A DNA stretch of 38,471 nt from an uncultured Slackia sp. (GTDB taxonomy: Bacteria > Actinomycetota > Coriobacteriia > Coriobacteriales > Eggerthellaceae), in assembly GCA_900553775.1 (NCBI GenBank), contig USEZ01000005.1, positions 1 to 38,471 of the forward strand, in the 5' to 3' direction. Below, piece after piece: positions 1-8,108 of the stretch. Position 1 is the stretch's first letter, and each line of letters opens with the position of its first letter. The position numbers and the translations under genes are program-made. Under the pieces are notes generated by a model. That model was not told the DNA's origin, did not search any database, and was given only the letters and a program-made list of their open reading frames with translations.

Positions 1-463
1 CGATAACGCGGTGCGCATCGTGAAGGCGGCCCGTGCGGCGGGTGTCCCCGTCGTGTTCGCCGACGACGCGCACATCGCAGGCCTCGATAAGGAAATCGAG
101 CTGTGGGGCGAGCATGGTCTTGCGGGAACCGACGGCGCCCGTCCGCTCGATGCGTTCGAGGTGCAGCAGGGCGACTACATCGTTCCCAAGCGCCGCTATG
201 ACGGCTTTTTCCAAACCGACCTCGACCTGACGCTGCGCGAGCTGGGGGTGGACACGCTGATCGCGTTCGGCGCCGACACCAATATCTGCGTGCTGCAAAC
301 CCTTGCCGGCGCGTATTTCCGCGGATACAAGACGGTGGTTCCCGCCGATGCCTGCGGCACGTTTCTGATCGGCACGCAGGAGCAGGGGCTCGAATATTTC
401 ACGCGTTGCTACGACAGCCGCGTGGTGGACACGCAGACGGTGCTCGGCTACCTGGCGGAATAG
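1..463 (+). CDS. Isochorismatase-family cysteine hydrolase (5' end outside window)
   Basis: The reading frame is open from the first bases, so the start and the N-terminal catalytic Asp lie outside the window; only about 153 residues are seen. The visible part has the isochorismatase/nicotinamidase fold signature: a VVFADD strand, then the catalytic Lys in VPKRRYDGF, and the nucleophile Cys in the TNICVLQT motif. Members hydrolyse amides such as nicotinamide, or vinyl ethers such as isochorismate; the sequence does not settle which. NAD synthase lies about 8 kb away, which is compatible with nicotinamidase but is weak evidence. It ends in TAG and converges on the gene at 682-1512. Family call confident, substrate unknown. 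Confidence 0.85.
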   Translation, partial: DNAVRIVKAARAAGVPVVFADDAHIAGLDKEIELWGEHGLAGTDGARPLDAFEVQQGDYIVPKRRYDGFFQTDLDLTLRELGVDTLIAFGADTNICVLQTLAGAYFRGYKTVVPADACGTFLIGTQEQGLEYFTRCYDSRVVDTQTVLGYLAE

Positions 464-474
464 CACGGCGCACG

Positions 475-509
475 GCGTTGCCTCGGCATACGCCGTGCCG
501 GGGCAACGC
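475..509. terminator. Long GC-rich hairpin after the isochorismatase gene
   Basis: GCGTTGCC-T-CGGCA at 475-488 pairs with TGCCG-G-GGCAACGC at 496-509 (14 positions, one U-G wobble) around a 7-base loop. It starts 12 bases after the stop codon, between two converging genes. There is no T-run, so it could be a non-canonical bidirectional terminator or an mRNA-stabilising hairpin. The rest of the gap up to 681 shows nothing recognisable. Confidence 0.45.
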
Positions 510-681
510 ACGGCACGGCGCTGGTATCGCAAGGCGCCGAAGACGAGAAGGGCGGTGCCGGCTCGCAAGGCCGGGCCGCTCGGCCTGTTTCTTCGCCGTT
601 CTGCTTGCGGAGGCTTGCTGCATACATGCGGTTCGGCTCGAGGACGCCGCGCCCCCTCGAGCATGGCGGCGTCAGGATGCG

Positions 682-1512
682 TCAAAGTCGCGCTGCGAGC
701 ATGCGCGCTCTGGCGGCGCACCAGGTGCTGCCGCCGTTTTGCTGCACGTAGTCGAGCAGCCTCCGTCTTTCCGCCGCATCGGCGACGCATTCCGCCCGAT
801 GGAGCGTGGCGACGACGCGTTCGACGGGAAGCAGCCCCGGGTCTGCGAGGATTCTGTCGATGATGGCAAGCGCGGCATCGAAGTCTCCCGCACGTTCGTA
901 GAGCAAAAGGTCGCGCAGCGGTTCGAGCTCGGCCGCATGCAGGCGTGCTTCGCGCGCGATTCTGCGGTGGTCGATTGCGCGCATGGCTTCTATATAGGCG
1001 GAAAGCTTGTCGGGGTCGCGCAGCGCGAAGGCGCAGTCCGCCATGAAGCTGTCGTAGATAAACGCGATGTCGGGAATGTCGATATCGCGTTCGAGCGTGC
1101 GGACCAGCGCGATGGCATCGCTCCATTTTCCTTGCCATAGCAGGCCGTATGCGTAATTCCACACGCCTTGCGCGTAATCGCCCGACGGCCGCCCGGCCGC
1201 AAGGAATGCCAGCATCCAACGGCAGTACAGCGCAGGGTCGCATTCGATGTCGAGCGCCGATGCCACGACGGTTTCGAACCCTTTTCGGCGCAGCATGCGC
1301 AGCACCATGCATACGGCCCCTACGCCAAGGCCTGCCAGCTGGATGGATATGGGCACCGAGAACAGCGCGCCGCCCAGGCAGACGAAGCATCCCGCCAGGC
1401 CGAGGATGCTCCAGAAGCGATAGCCCCTCATATGCACGGCGTCGACCCAGCGCAGCGATTCGCGATCGGGCTGCGCGCCGACGGTGCGGGCGATGACGTC
1501 GTATGCTTTCAT
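682..1512 (-). CDS. Membrane protein of unknown function with a helical-repeat-like C-terminal half
   Basis: 276 residues. The start at 1512 is preferred over an upstream in-frame one because AAAGGAAG lies just upstream at good spacing. Residues about 32-70 form two closely spaced membrane segments (FWSILGLAGCFVCLGGALF and the next hydrophobic run). The remaining 200 residues are mostly alpha-helical with alternating Ala/Leu/Arg, and contain segments such as WNYAYGLLWQGKWSDAIALV and YERAGDFDAALAIIDRIL that resemble tetratricopeptide repeats. No catalytic motif is visible. It may be a membrane-tethered scaffold, but I do not recognise the family. It is divergent from the lactate permease gene, and a TATGAT box on the minus strand at 1630-1625 is a possible -10. 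Confidence 0.65.
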   Translation of the reverse strand: MKAYDVIARTVGAQPDRESLRWVDAVHMRGYRFWSILGLAGCFVCLGGALFSVPISIQLAGLGVGAVCMVLRMLRRKGFETVVASALDIECDPALYCRWMLAFLAAGRPSGDYAQGVWNYAYGLLWQGKWSDAIALVRTLERDIDIPDIAFIYDSFMADCAFALRDPDKLSAYIEAMRAIDHRRIAREARLHAAELEPLRDLLLYERAGDFDAALAIIDRILADPGLLPVERVVATLHRAECVADAAERRRLLDYVQQNGGSTWCAARARMLAARL

Positions 1513-1828
1513 GGCTTCCTTTCGAAATATCGGTTCGCGTCGGCCAAGCATAGCAACGAATGAGCGCAAGGCAAAGGCCGCGGCCGTTGTACCGCAGCGT
1601 TTCCATGAGCCGTCCACCGAATTAATCATACCTTTTTCATGTGATTTAAATGGACGGTATGCGGTCGTTTTGCTCGTTCGAACGGTCATATGCGTCGGTA
1701 GACGGCAAAATCGAGCGCATGAGACATCTCCGCCGTTTCGCCGTGCCGTTCGCCGTATCACGTTCGAAGGCGGGCTTCGCCTCTTCTACCATGGCGCTGT
1801 TTTCAAGACGGGCGTTCAAGGAGGCGAG
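1513..1828. other. Divergent intergenic region upstream of the lactate permease
   Basis: 316 bases between two diverging genes. An AT-rich patch at 1619-1652 interrupts otherwise GC-rich DNA and holds a minus-strand TATGAT (1630-1625); no convincing -35 box accompanies it. Promoters for both genes should lie here. No clear operator dyad or terminator was seen. Confidence 0.4.
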
Positions 1829-3505
1829 ATGTTTCAAGCGACGATCGATCCTGTTGCAGGCAGCCTGCCGCTGTCGGCTCTGACGGCATGCGTGCCGCTG
1901 CTGGTGTTTTTCATCGTGCTGGTCGGGTTCAAGGCGAAGGCCCATGTGTCGGCGCTCATCGCGCTTGCGGCGGCGCTTGTCGTGGCCGTGGCGGCGTTTC
2001 GGATGCCCGTCGAGCTTGCGCTGCTTTCCGCCACCCAGGGGTTTGTCTACGGGGCGTTTCCCATCGTCTTCATCATCGTGATGGCGGTGTGGTTCTACCA
2101 GGTCACCGTGCGTGCAGGCCGCTTCAAGGACCTGCGCCGCTTTTTCGACATCGTCGGCGGCGGAGATGTGCGCATCCAGGCCGTGCTCGTGGCGTTTTGC
2201 TTCGGCGGCCTGCTGGAGGCGCTCGCGGGCTTCGGCGCCCCGATCGCCATCACGGCCACTATGGTTCTTGCGCTGGGCGTGAAGCCTTTGCGTGCGGCGC
2301 TCGCCGTGCTTATCGCCAATACGGCGCCTGTGGCCTACGGCGCGGTGGGAACGCCGATCACCATGGCGGGCTCGATGGTGTCGGGCGGAGACGCCCAGAT
2401 CGCCGCCGAAACCGCCCAGCATGTGGCGGCGCTGGTGGGAACGCAGGCTCCGCTTTTCGCGCTGGCGGTTCCCATGCTGGTGATGCTCGTGCTCGACGGG
2501 CGGCGCGGCGTGGCCGACACCTGGCCTCCCATGCTCGTCATCGGCGTGTCGTTCGCGCTCACGCAGTGGTGGTGCTCGACGCATTTCGCCTTCGAGCTGA
2601 CCGACGTGGTGGCCTCGCTTGTTTCTCTCGGCATCGCCGTGGCGTTCATGCGCCTGTGGAAACCCCGGGGCGTCGACGAGGCCCGCGCGCGTTTCGGGCT
2701 TGCCCCGGCGGCCGAGGCCGACCGCGAAAGCCTGCCTGCCGTGCGCGCGTGGATGGCGCTTCTTCCCTACGTCATCGTGGTGGCGGTGTTCGCCGTCGGA
2801 AAGCTCGGCATTCCCGCGCTTTTGGCGGGCTTCGATGTGAAAATCGCCTGGCCGGGCCTTGCGGGCAACGTTCTCAACGCCGCAGGCTCCGACCCCGGCA
2901 CCACGTATACGCTCAATTGGCTGTCGAACCCCGGCACGATGCTTTTCGCGGCGGGAGTGCTCACGGCGCTGCTCTACAGCGTCTTCGACGGGAAAGGGGC
3001 GTTCAAGATCACGCCCGTCGGCGCATTCGAAGAGCTTGCCTCGACCGCTTATTCCATGCGCTTTTCGGGCCTTGCCATCGTGTCGATCCTCGCGTTGGCC
3101 TACGTGATGAATTTTTCGGGGCAGACGATCGCCATCGGCCAATTCCTGGCGGGAAGCGGGCCTTTGTTCGCGTTGCTCTCTCCGGTGCTCGGATGGGTGG
3201 GGACGGCGGTCACGGGCTCGGATACGTCGGCGAATGCGCTGTTCGCAAGCCTGCAGCATGAGGCCGCAAGCGCCAACGCCGCGCTGTCTTCCACCTCGCC
3301 CGATCTGTTCCTGGCGTCCAATACCATGGGCGGCGTCGTGGGCAAGATGATATCGCCGCAATCGTTGGCCATCGCGGCGCTTGCCACCAAAGAGAAAGAA
3401 TCCGCCTTGTTCAAGGCGGTGCTGCCGTGGAGCGTGGGATTTTTGGCGGCGCTGTGCGTGCTCGTATTCGTGCAGGCCACGGTATTCGCGTTCCTGCTTC
3501 CGTAA
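1829..3505 (+). CDS. lldP: L-lactate permease (LctP/LldP family)
   Basis: 558 residues, close to the usual 530-560 of the LctP family. These integral membrane permeases import L- and D-lactate (and glycolate) with protons. The start at 1829 is chosen because AAGGAGGCGAG lies directly upstream; the open frame extends further back without a ribosome site. The protein is a string of hydrophobic segments with the conserved family stretches GGLLEALAGFGAPIAI, NTAPVAYGAVGTPI, a C-terminal GSDTSANALF and SPQSLAIA. It lies in the same block as lutABC (4824-7804, opposite strand), so import and oxidation of lactate are encoded side by side but from separate transcripts. The aminotransferase gene follows after 135 bases that contain a strong hairpin. 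Confidence 0.95.
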   Translation: MFQATIDPVAGSLPLSALTACVPLLVFFIVLVGFKAKAHVSALIALAAALVVAVAAFRMPVELALLSATQGFVYGAFPIVFIIVMAVWFYQVTVRAGRFKDLRRFFDIVGGGDVRIQAVLVAFCFGGLLEALAGFGAPIAITATMVLALGVKPLRAALAVLIANTAPVAYGAVGTPITMAGSMVSGGDAQIAAETAQHVAALVGTQAPLFALAVPMLVMLVLDGRRGVADTWPPMLVIGVSFALTQWWCSTHFAFELTDVVASLVSLGIAVAFMRLWKPRGVDEARARFGLAPAAEADRESLPAVRAWMALLPYVIVVAVFAVGKLGIPALLAGFDVKIAWPGLAGNVLNAAGSDPGTTYTLNWLSNPGTMLFAAGVLTALLYSVFDGKGAFKITPVGAFEELASTAYSMRFSGLAIVSILALAYVMNFSGQTIAIGQFLAGSGPLFALLSPVLGWVGTAVTGSDTSANALFASLQHEAASANAALSSTSPDLFLASNTMGGVVGKMISPQSLAIAALATKEKESALFKAVLPWSVGFLAALCVLVFVQATVFAFLLP

Positions 3506-3541
3506 GCGTTTCGATATCGTTTCGCTTGCCCGGTGCGGGTG

Positions 3542-3547
3542 TACAAT
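3542..3547 (+). promoter_or_regulatory. Candidate -10 box (TACAAT) upstream of the aminotransferase
   Basis: TACAAT lies about 95 bases before the aminotransferase start, with no good -35 at 16-18 bases. If it is used, the 11-bp hairpin at 3560-3586 would sit near the 5' end of the leader. Weak evidence. Confidence 0.25.
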
Positions 3548-3559
3548 AGCCCCCATGTC

Positions 3560-3586
3560 GCGGCCGCCTCTTATCGAGGCGGCCGC
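3560..3586 (+). terminator. Perfect 11-bp GC hairpin between lldP and the aminotransferase
   Basis: GCGGCCGCCTC (3560-3570) pairs perfectly with GAGGCGGCCGC (3576-3586) around TTATC and is followed by TTTC. It could terminate lldP transcription, or act in the leader of the aminotransferase mRNA if the TACAAT at 3542 is a promoter element. The T-run is short, so strong termination is uncertain. Confidence 0.5.
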
Positions 3587-3640
3587 TTTCGCCGGCCGAC
3601 GCGCCGCGGTTTCGTGCGCGTCTTACGTCAGGGGTGTCTC

Positions 3641-4801
3641 ATGAAGTTTTCCTCGCGTCTCGACGCGTTCGGGGATGAAATCTTTTCCACGCTCAATGCG
3701 CGCAGGCTTCAGCTCGAAGCCGAAGGGCGCACCATCTACAACCTTTCGATCGGCACGCCCGATTTCGTTCCGTTCGACAACGTGGTGGACGCCCTGACGG
3801 ATGCCGCGCGCGATCCTCGGAATTGGAAATACGCGCTGGCCGATCTTCCCGAGCTCAAGCAGGCGGTATGCGATTATTACGAGCGCCGCTTCGGCGTGGC
3901 GGGCATCACGCCCGATATGGTGGCCTCGGTCAACGGCACGCAGGAGGGCGTGGGACATTTCGGCATGGCCATGCTCGACCCGGGCGATACCGTGCTCGTG
4001 CCCGACCCGTGCTATCCGGTGTTTCGCGCAGGCGCGCTGCTTGCGGGCGCGCAGCTCGCGTATTACCCGCTCAATGCCGAAAACGGGTTTCTCCCCGATG
4101 TCTCAGGCATCGATCCTGCGATCGCCGATCGCGCCAAGTACATGATCGTGTCCCTGCCGTCGAACCCGGTGGGAAGCGTGGGTACGCCCGAAGTGTACGA
4201 AGAAATCATCGCCTTCGCGCGCGAACACGATCTGCTGATCGTGCATGACAACGCCTACAGCGACATCGTCTACGACGGCCCGGCGGGCAAGAGCTTCTTC
4301 AATTATCCGGGCGCGCTCGAGGTGGGCGTGGAGTTTTTCTCGCTTTCGAAATCGTTCAACGTCACGGGCGCGCGCATCGGCTTTCTCGTGGGCCGCGCCG
4401 ATGTGGTGGCGGCATTCTCGAAATTGCGCAGCCAGATCGACTTCGGCATGTTCCTGCCCGTGCAAAAGGCGGCCATCGCCGCATTGACCGGCCCGCTCGA
4501 CCAGGTGGAAGAGCAGCGCATGAAATACCAGGCCCGCCGCGATGCTTTGTGCGACGGCCTCGAGTCCATCGGCTGGGACCGCCCCAACGCCCACGGCACC
4601 ATGTTCGTGTGGGCGAAACTGCCGGGCGGCCGCACCGATTCGGTCGCATTCTGCGAAGAGCTGATGGAGCGCGCGGGCGTGATCGTGACGCCGGGGGCGA
4701 GCTTCGGCCCTTCGGGCGAAGGCTACGTGCGCATGGCGTTGGTGCTTCCGCCCGAAGGATTGCGTCGCGCGGTGGAGGCCATCGCGGCCGCCTCGCTGTA
4801 G
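3641..4801 (+). CDS. Class I/II PLP-dependent aminotransferase (DapL/acetyl-DAP aminotransferase-like)
   Basis: 386 residues, the usual size for fold-type I aminotransferases. The start at 3641 follows CAGGGGTGTCTC; a longer in-frame start exists but lacks a ribosome site. Visible family features are the substrate-loop SIGTPDF near residue 35, NGTQEG in the cofactor-binding region, SLPSNPVG (the NP motif), HDNAYSD with the Asp that pairs with the pyridine nitrogen, and the Schiff-base Lys in SLSKSFNVTGARIG. The overall pattern resembles LL-diaminopimelate, N-acetyl-diaminopimelate and aspartate/alanine aminotransferases; the true substrate cannot be fixed by eye. It converges on lutC with only 22 bases between stop codons and no visible terminator. 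Confidence 0.88.
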   Translation: MKFSSRLDAFGDEIFSTLNARRLQLEAEGRTIYNLSIGTPDFVPFDNVVDALTDAARDPRNWKYALADLPELKQAVCDYYERRFGVAGITPDMVASVNGTQEGVGHFGMAMLDPGDTVLVPDPCYPVFRAGALLAGAQLAYYPLNAENGFLPDVSGIDPAIADRAKYMIVSLPSNPVGSVGTPEVYEEIIAFAREHDLLIVHDNAYSDIVYDGPAGKSFFNYPGALEVGVEFFSLSKSFNVTGARIGFLVGRADVVAAFSKLRSQIDFGMFLPVQKAAIAALTGPLDQVEEQRMKYQARRDALCDGLESIGWDRPNAHGTMFVWAKLPGGRTDSVAFCEELMERAGVIVTPGASFGPSGEGYVRMALVLPPEGLRRAVEAIAAASL

Positions 4802-4823
4802 CACGCTCGGCGAGGGGCGCCTG

Positions 4824-5519
4824 CTAGCCTTCCACCAGCATCACGGCGGCATTGACCGGCCCGTGAACGCCCACGACGCGCACGAGTTCGATGTCGGCCG
4901 TGTTCGAAGGGCCGGTGATGAAGGTCACGTTCGAAGGCATCGTCTCTGTCTTGCGCGCTTCGTTCTGGAGCCTTTCGAGGGCCTGCGCCATGTGTGCGAC
5001 GATATCGCGCGTGCGCAAGATGGCTATGTGGGTCTCGGGCAGAAGGCAGATGCTTCGTCCCGACGCGCCGTCGCATACCTGCATGACCGTCGCGGTTTCG
5101 GCGATGCCCGCCTCGGCGAAGGTGATGCCGCAATCGGCCTGCGCGGCGGCGCGTTTGCTGCCTGCGGCGCCGCGCGCGTTCCAACGCGACGTCGCGATGC
5201 CCGCCGCGTCGAGCGCGCCTGCGATGCCTTCCGCGTCGACGCGCGGGTCGTCGGGCACCACCGCCGTTTTCGCCTCGAACGAGGCGGCCGTTTCGGCCAC
5301 GGCGCGCGCCAGGCCTTCTGCGCTCGTACGCATGGTGCGGATGCCCACCTTGGCCGCCTCTTTTTCGAAAACGCGCACGGCCTCGCGCTCGTCCATCTTC
5401 TCGAACACGTGGCCGGGGCGCCTGGCGGTGTCGATGCGCGCGACGGATGCGGGCGGAGCATCGCGCCCGAGCGCTTCCGAAAGCGGCCGCAGGAATTGTT
5501 CGAGGGTGATGTCGCTCAT
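4824..5519 (-). CDS. lutC: LUD-domain protein LutC, lactate utilization
   Basis: 231 residues forming one LUD (lactate utilization, DUF162) domain. In LutABC systems this subunit works with the iron-sulfur proteins LutA and LutB to oxidise L-lactate to pyruvate in the cytoplasm. The conserved LUD stretch is seen in the middle and C-terminal part: DCGITFAEAGIAETATV, then SICLLPETHIAIL, and the C-terminal FITGPSNTADIELVRVVGVHGP. Its ATG overlaps the last codon of lutB by 4 bases (ATGA), which indicates translational coupling, and it is the last gene of the lutABC operon. The stop is TAG. Confidence 0.93.
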   Translation of the reverse strand: MSDITLEQFLRPLSEALGRDAPPASVARIDTARRPGHVFEKMDEREAVRVFEKEAAKVGIRTMRTSAEGLARAVAETAASFEAKTAVVPDDPRVDAEGIAGALDAAGIATSRWNARGAAGSKRAAAQADCGITFAEAGIAETATVMQVCDGASGRSICLLPETHIAILRTRDIVAHMAQALERLQNEARKTETMPSNVTFITGPSNTADIELVRVVGVHGPVNAAVMLVEG

Positions 5520-7045
5520 CGGTCGTCCTCCTTCGTTCGCGGGCCGCCGCCTGCCTGCGCGCCCGATGCCCCGTTCGCGCCGTCGCCGTCTTCGCGCGAG
5601 GCGAAAGAGCGATTCGCCTCGCGTTCGCGCGCATGCTCTGCGAACAGGGCGCGGAATTTCTTCTTGGCAAGCAGGTCCATGTCTCGCGAGCCGGTCCATC
5701 CTTTCAGCACGGGCACCCATGCGCTCGACGGCCCCATGCGCCCGCTCTTCTCTTCGAGCAGCTTCATTCCCGGCGCGCCGATGCCTGTGGCCAGGCCGTA
5801 GAGCGTGCGGCTTGAAAGCACCTTGCCCGCCACGCCGAACGCCGCCTTTTCCGAGGATGAGACGTGGCCCTGCTCGACCATGTCGTTGCGATGGCGCAAG
5901 ATCAGGCTGTTCAGGGGGATGCGCACCGGGCAGGCGTTCGCGCAGGCGCCGCACAGCGTGCAGGCGTACGGCAGCTTTTCGGCGGCATCGTATCCTTCGA
6001 GAAGCGGGGTGAGCACCACGCCCATGGGCCCCGGGTAGATCGACCCGTAGCCATGGCCTGTGATATGGCGATACACCGGACAGGCGTTCATGCATGCGCC
6101 GCAGCGGATGCAGCGCAGGATCGAGGCGTAGCCGCCGGCGGCGATGGCGCTGCGGCCGTTGTCGACCAGCACGATATGCACGTGCTCGGGGCCGTCGGCC
6201 TCGCCGTCTTTGCGCGGCCCGGTGTTCAGCGTGAACGAGCTCGTGATTTTCGCCCCTACGGCGCTGCGCACGAGAAGCTCCATCATCACATCGAGCGATT
6301 GCAGGTCGGGAACGATGCGCTCGACGCCCACCACGACGATCTGCGTTTCGGGAAGGCTCGATACCATGCGCCCGTTGCCCTCGTTGGTCACCAGCGTGCA
6401 TGTGCCCGTTTCTGCGACGGCGAAATTGCAGCCCGTCACGCCCACGCGCGCGGCCATGAACTGCGGGCGCAGCGTCGCGCGCAGGAAGCGCGTTATCTCT
6501 TCGGGGTCGTCGGAGCCTTCGTAGCCGAGTTTTTCGCGGTACAGGTCGCGGATCTTCGTCCTGTCGAAATGCAGGGCGGGCACCACGATATGCGACGGCG
6601 CGTCGCCCGCCGTCTGGAGGATGTGCTCGGCGCAGTCGGTCTCGGTCGCCTCGATGCCGTGTTCGGCGAGGTATTCGTTCAGGCCGATTTCTTCGGTCAT
6701 CATGCTTTTCGCCTTGACGCAGGAGGTCTCGCCGATTTCTTGGAAGATGCCGAGCACGGCTTCCACGGCATCGCCGCCTGTCGGGGCGAAATGCACCGTG
6801 CAGCCCGCGCGCCGAGCCGATTCGGCGAATTGCTTGACGTAGTAGTCGAGGTTTTTGATCACGTGGTCGCGGATGCGCGCGGCCGATGCGCGGAATTCCT
6901 CCCAGCCGACGGCCGTTTCCACCAGGGCGTCCCGTTTTCCCGAAATGACGTTTTGCGCCGTTTTGATGGCCTCGTGCTTATGCTCGTCGGCGAGGGATTT
7001 TCTCACGCGCGTCTTCAGGGGCGCGCTGTCGTAGATGACCGCCAT
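5516..7045 (-). CDS. lutB: Iron-sulfur LUD protein LutB, lactate utilization
   Basis: 509 residues. The N-terminal two thirds is a LUD domain (for example GVTGCNFAVAETGTCTLVTN and SSLPETQIVVVGVERIVPD). Two [4Fe-4S] binding motifs of the C-x2-C-x2-C-x3-CP type follow, with Cys at about 312/315/318/322 and 362/365/368/372. A polar low-complexity tail of about 40 residues (Glu, Gly, Ala, Arg) ends the protein and is longer than I would expect for the family. It transfers electrons during L-lactate oxidation. The ribosome site AAAGGAGG sits inside the end of lutA, and the stop overlaps the lutC start, so the three genes form one transcript. Confidence 0.94.
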   Translation of the reverse strand: MAVIYDSAPLKTRVRKSLADEHKHEAIKTAQNVISGKRDALVETAVGWEEFRASAARIRDHVIKNLDYYVKQFAESARRAGCTVHFAPTGGDAVEAVLGIFQEIGETSCVKAKSMMTEEIGLNEYLAEHGIEATETDCAEHILQTAGDAPSHIVVPALHFDRTKIRDLYREKLGYEGSDDPEEITRFLRATLRPQFMAARVGVTGCNFAVAETGTCTLVTNEGNGRMVSSLPETQIVVVGVERIVPDLQSLDVMMELLVRSAVGAKITSSFTLNTGPRKDGEADGPEHVHIVLVDNGRSAIAAGGYASILRCIRCGACMNACPVYRHITGHGYGSIYPGPMGVVLTPLLEGYDAAEKLPYACTLCGACANACPVRIPLNSLILRHRNDMVEQGHVSSSEKAAFGVAGKVLSSRTLYGLATGIGAPGMKLLEEKSGRMGPSSAWVPVLKGWTGSRDMDLLAKKKFRALFAEHAREREANRSFASREDGDGANGASGAQAGGGPRTKEDDR

Positions 7046-7048
7046 GGA

Positions 7049-7804
7049 CTAGGCCTCCTTTCCCGCGCCGCGCGCGTCGAGGATCTGCGCGATGTGCAGC
7101 ACTTGCATGGCGGAATCCGTCTCGCCTGCGGCGCGCATGCGGTCGAGGCGGCCTTTGATGTTCATAAGGCATGCCTGGTCGGCGCCGCAGAGGTAATCGG
7201 CCCCGGTTTCCAGCGCGCAGAGCACTTTCTCGCGCACGATCTGCTCGGAAATCTCCGGCTCTTTCACGCTGAAGGTCCCCCCGAATCCGCAGCATCTGTC
7301 GGCGGCCTGCATCTCCACGTACGTCAGCCCCGCGACGCCTTCGAGCAGCGCAAGCGGCTGCCTTTCGATTCCCAGCAGCCGCGTGAGATGGCAGCTTTTG
7401 TGGTAGGTGACCGTTCCGTCGAGGTGCGCGCCCACATCGGTGACGCCGAGCACGTCCACGATGAACTCGGTGAATTCGTAGATGCGCGACGAAAGGGCGG
7501 CGAGCTTTTCGGCGTATTCGCCCTTGCCGCCTATGAAATGCGGGTATTCCTCCTTGATCGCGTACGCGCACGATCCGCTCAAGGCCACGATGGTGTCGAA
7601 GCCCTGGTAGGCGTCGATGATCTTTTTCATCATGGGCTCCGCCTGCTTGCTGAAGCCCGAATTGAACAGCGGCTGGCCGCAGCATATCTGGTCGTCGGGC
7701 AATACGATTTCGCATCCGAGGCGTTCGAGCACCCGCACGGCGGCCATGCCCACCTCGGGGTAGAACATGTCAACCATGCAGCTGGGGAAGAAGGCTATCT
7801 TCAT
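7049..7804 (-). CDS. lutA: CCG-domain protein LutA, lactate utilization
   Basis: 251 residues with two cysteine-rich CCG domains: CCGQP at about residue 41 and CCGFGG at about residue 171, each paired with an upstream Cys (FPSCMVD near residue 9, KSCHL near residue 138). This is the arrangement of LutA/YkgE and of heterodisulfide reductase HdrB, where the motifs bind iron-sulfur clusters. It is first in the lutABC operon. The start at 7804 is followed directly by the typical MKIAFFPSC beginning, with AGAAAGGTGCGC upstream as ribosome site. The region upstream holds two inverted repeats that could bind a lactate-responsive repressor. Confidence 0.93.
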   Translation of the reverse strand: MKIAFFPSCMVDMFYPEVGMAAVRVLERLGCEIVLPDDQICCGQPLFNSGFSKQAEPMMKKIIDAYQGFDTIVALSGSCAYAIKEEYPHFIGGKGEYAEKLAALSSRIYEFTEFIVDVLGVTDVGAHLDGTVTYHKSCHLTRLLGIERQPLALLEGVAGLTYVEMQAADRCCGFGGTFSVKEPEISEQIVREKVLCALETGADYLCGADQACLMNIKGRLDRMRAAGETDSAMQVLHIAQILDARGAGKEA

Positions 7805-8108
7805 CGCGCACCTTTCTCGTGTCGGTCGACACCCGTATGGCCTATTACCATACTATTTTTGTAGTGATTCATGATGCCGCGAAGGCGCCTCGGGGATCGG
7901 AGCGCGCGCCATCTCGTCGATATGCGGCATCGTTGGCCGGTGAACGTCGGGCATGCCGCATGCCGTTGCGCGGCGCGATGCCCGCGCGCGGCGCATTCGA
8001 GAGCCGTTTTGGTAGAATCGAGGCGCTTTTGGAATCGAACGGCCCACGGGCGCGCCGCTGCGTTCCGCCTTGCTTTTCGGGGTCGGGCGGCGCGAAGGAA
8101 GGATGGCT
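7805..8108. other. Divergent control region between lutABC and the glyoxalase gene
   Basis: 304 bases. The lutA-proximal part (7819-7870) is AT-richer and carries two inverted repeats listed separately. The other half is GC-rich; a TAGAAT box at about 8013-8018 is a weak candidate -10 for the glyoxalase gene. No small gene was found here. Confidence 0.45.
7819..7853. promoter_or_regulatory. Paired inverted repeats upstream of lutA (candidate operators)
   Basis: GTGTCG-GT-CGACAC occupies 7819-7832 and GTATGG-N7-CCATAC occupies 7835-7853, only 15 to 31 bases upstream of the lutA start. Such a position suits a repressor site over the transcription start or leader. LutABC systems are commonly under GntR-family control, but neither repeat is a clean match to a consensus I know and no GntR gene is in the window. 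Confidence 0.4.

Noticed and set aside
406..1140. Plus-strand 244-codon frame after the isochorismatase gene
   Set aside because: It overlaps the better-supported minus-strand membrane protein, has no ribosome site and an Arg/Ala shadow composition.
1646..3556. A 636-codon minus-strand frame opposite lldP
   Set aside because: Arg/His-rich composition without motifs, fully explained as a shadow of the permease gene.
5864..7864. A 666-codon plus-strand frame opposite lutB and lutA
   Set aside because: The minus strand encodes clear LutA and LutB with conserved cysteines; this frame is a shadow.
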